A stretch of 37,362 nt of DNA from Halothiobacillaceae bacterium (lineage in GTDB: Bacteria > Pseudomonadota > Gammaproteobacteria > Halothiobacillales > Halothiobacillaceae): contig JAFGUH010000005.1 in the NCBI GenBank assembly GCA_016938615.1, positions 1 to 37,362 of the forward strand, written 5' to 3'. A model generated the notes under the pieces. The model saw only the letters and a program-made list of their open reading frames with translations. It ran no database searches and was not told where the DNA came from. Below are positions 37,060 to 37,362 of the stretch, piece after piece (within the stretch, counting starts at the first letter, position 1; every line of letters begins with the position of its first letter). Position numbers and translations under genes: made by a program.

Positions 37060-37106
37060 CCGGCTCCAGGCGCGCTTCACCGGAATAGCATTCGCGCAGA
37101 GGTTCC
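37060..37106 (-). mobile_element. Solo class B element end, reverse orientation
   Basis: Read on the complement from 37106, the sequence GGAACCTCTGCGCGAATGC continues for about 45 nt in step with 4033-4080. Its interior past about 37060 has no match in the window, and no opposite end is seen. It faces the class A copy head to head across TTAA. Confidence 0.6.
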
Positions 37107-37127
37107 TTAAGGAACCTCTGCGCGAAT
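37090..37127. repeat. Perfect 38-bp palindrome at the element junction
   Basis: The terminal repeats of the class B and class A elements face each other: 17 nt, TTAA (37107-37110), then the exact complement of the 17 nt. It can extrude a cruciform and would be hard to replicate or assemble. Confidence 0.95.
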
Positions 37128-37362
37128 ATCCAATGCCTCTGGCTTACCGGCTTGTTCGTCATCAAGGCGCCGATTCGAAGGCGGGCTCATTGCCCGGCGA
37201 GGATCGGGAACACCGATGACGGGCAAGCCGGCAAGCCCCGCAGGGCGGGCCGCCAGGCGCCCACCTGCGGCGTTACAGCGCTTGGCAATGGCGACGGCCA
37301 TTGCGCGGCGCACTGCGCCTTGCATCTGGACGCCTGGCGACCCGCAGAGGCGTTGGATATTC
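37111..37362 (-). mobile_element. Class A structured element, cut by window end
   Basis: The element starts with GGAACCTCTGCGCGAAT at 37111. The far end, read on the complement, is GAATATCCAACGCCTCTGCGGGTCGCCAGG and closely follows the left half of the 15435 element, so the copy is inverted relative to it. The last 13 or so nt of the terminal repeat fall beyond the window. A nested central hairpin is visible: TGCCCGG (37191-37197) with CGGGCA (37220-37225), and ATCGG (37203-37207) with CCGAT (37213-37217). No gene is seen in this stretch. Confidence 0.85.

Overview
The window is high-GC chromosomal DNA of a Gammaproteobacterium. The evidence is gene order: argS next to an FtsN-like SPOR gene, folE-folM, a TPP riboswitch-thiC next to a TolC gene, yebC-ruvCAB-ybgC-tolQRAB-cpoB-queE-queC, and lipid A/Kdo genes (lpxL, waaA). 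The mixture resembles Pseudomonas- and Chromatiales-type neighbourhoods. I cannot name genus or species from sequence alone. There is no rRNA, tRNA, CRISPR array, intact transposase or prophage in the window.

Layout. 1-72 is a heptanucleotide tandem repeat. 72-1422 (minus) holds folM and folE (pterin/folate). 1677-4032 holds argS and a SPOR-domain division protein. 4033-4210 carries a solo IS-type end. 4211-7239 holds a membrane diguanylate cyclase, then ilvE with a coupled zinc-ribbon protein. 7262-16962 is an LPS/surface-glycan locus: ELM1-family protein (minus), GT4 glycosyltransferase, O-antigen ligase/polymerase, FkbM methyltransferase, a second ELM1-family protein, two further putative glycosyltransferases, lpxL (minus) and waaA. 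A low-GC patch starts inside the 3' end of the GT4 gene and spans the ligase gene. 17199-19603 (minus) holds tolC and a PCMT-like methyltransferase. 19811-21932 holds the TPP riboswitch, thiC and a terminator. 21954-26370 holds a 54-aa DUF1328 membrane protein, an EamA transporter, ferredoxin-NADP reductase, a trpG/pabA-type amidotransferase and a Bcr/CflA-type MFS pump. 26489-27133 (minus) encodes a secreted Gly/Gln-repeat protein. 27403-37016 is a nearly gapless twelve-gene run from yebC to queC.

The most notable system is a family of non-coding mobile repeats. A 278-bp element (15435-15712), a second near-complete copy running off the window end (37111-37362) and a decayed copy (23291-about 23390) share a terminal motif GGAACCTCTGC(A/G)CGAAT, internal inverted repeats and a central hairpin. 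The same terminal motif caps two unrelated-interior solo ends (4033 and 37106). All ends lie next to a 4-bp YTRR-type target, and two of these targets coincide with the stop codon of the upstream gene. One copy forms almost all of the upstream region of waaA. Other points of interest are a tol operon without pal between tolB and cpoB, two ELM1-family paralogues in one glycan cluster, and a 162-bp higher-order repeat inside the Gly/Gln protein gene.
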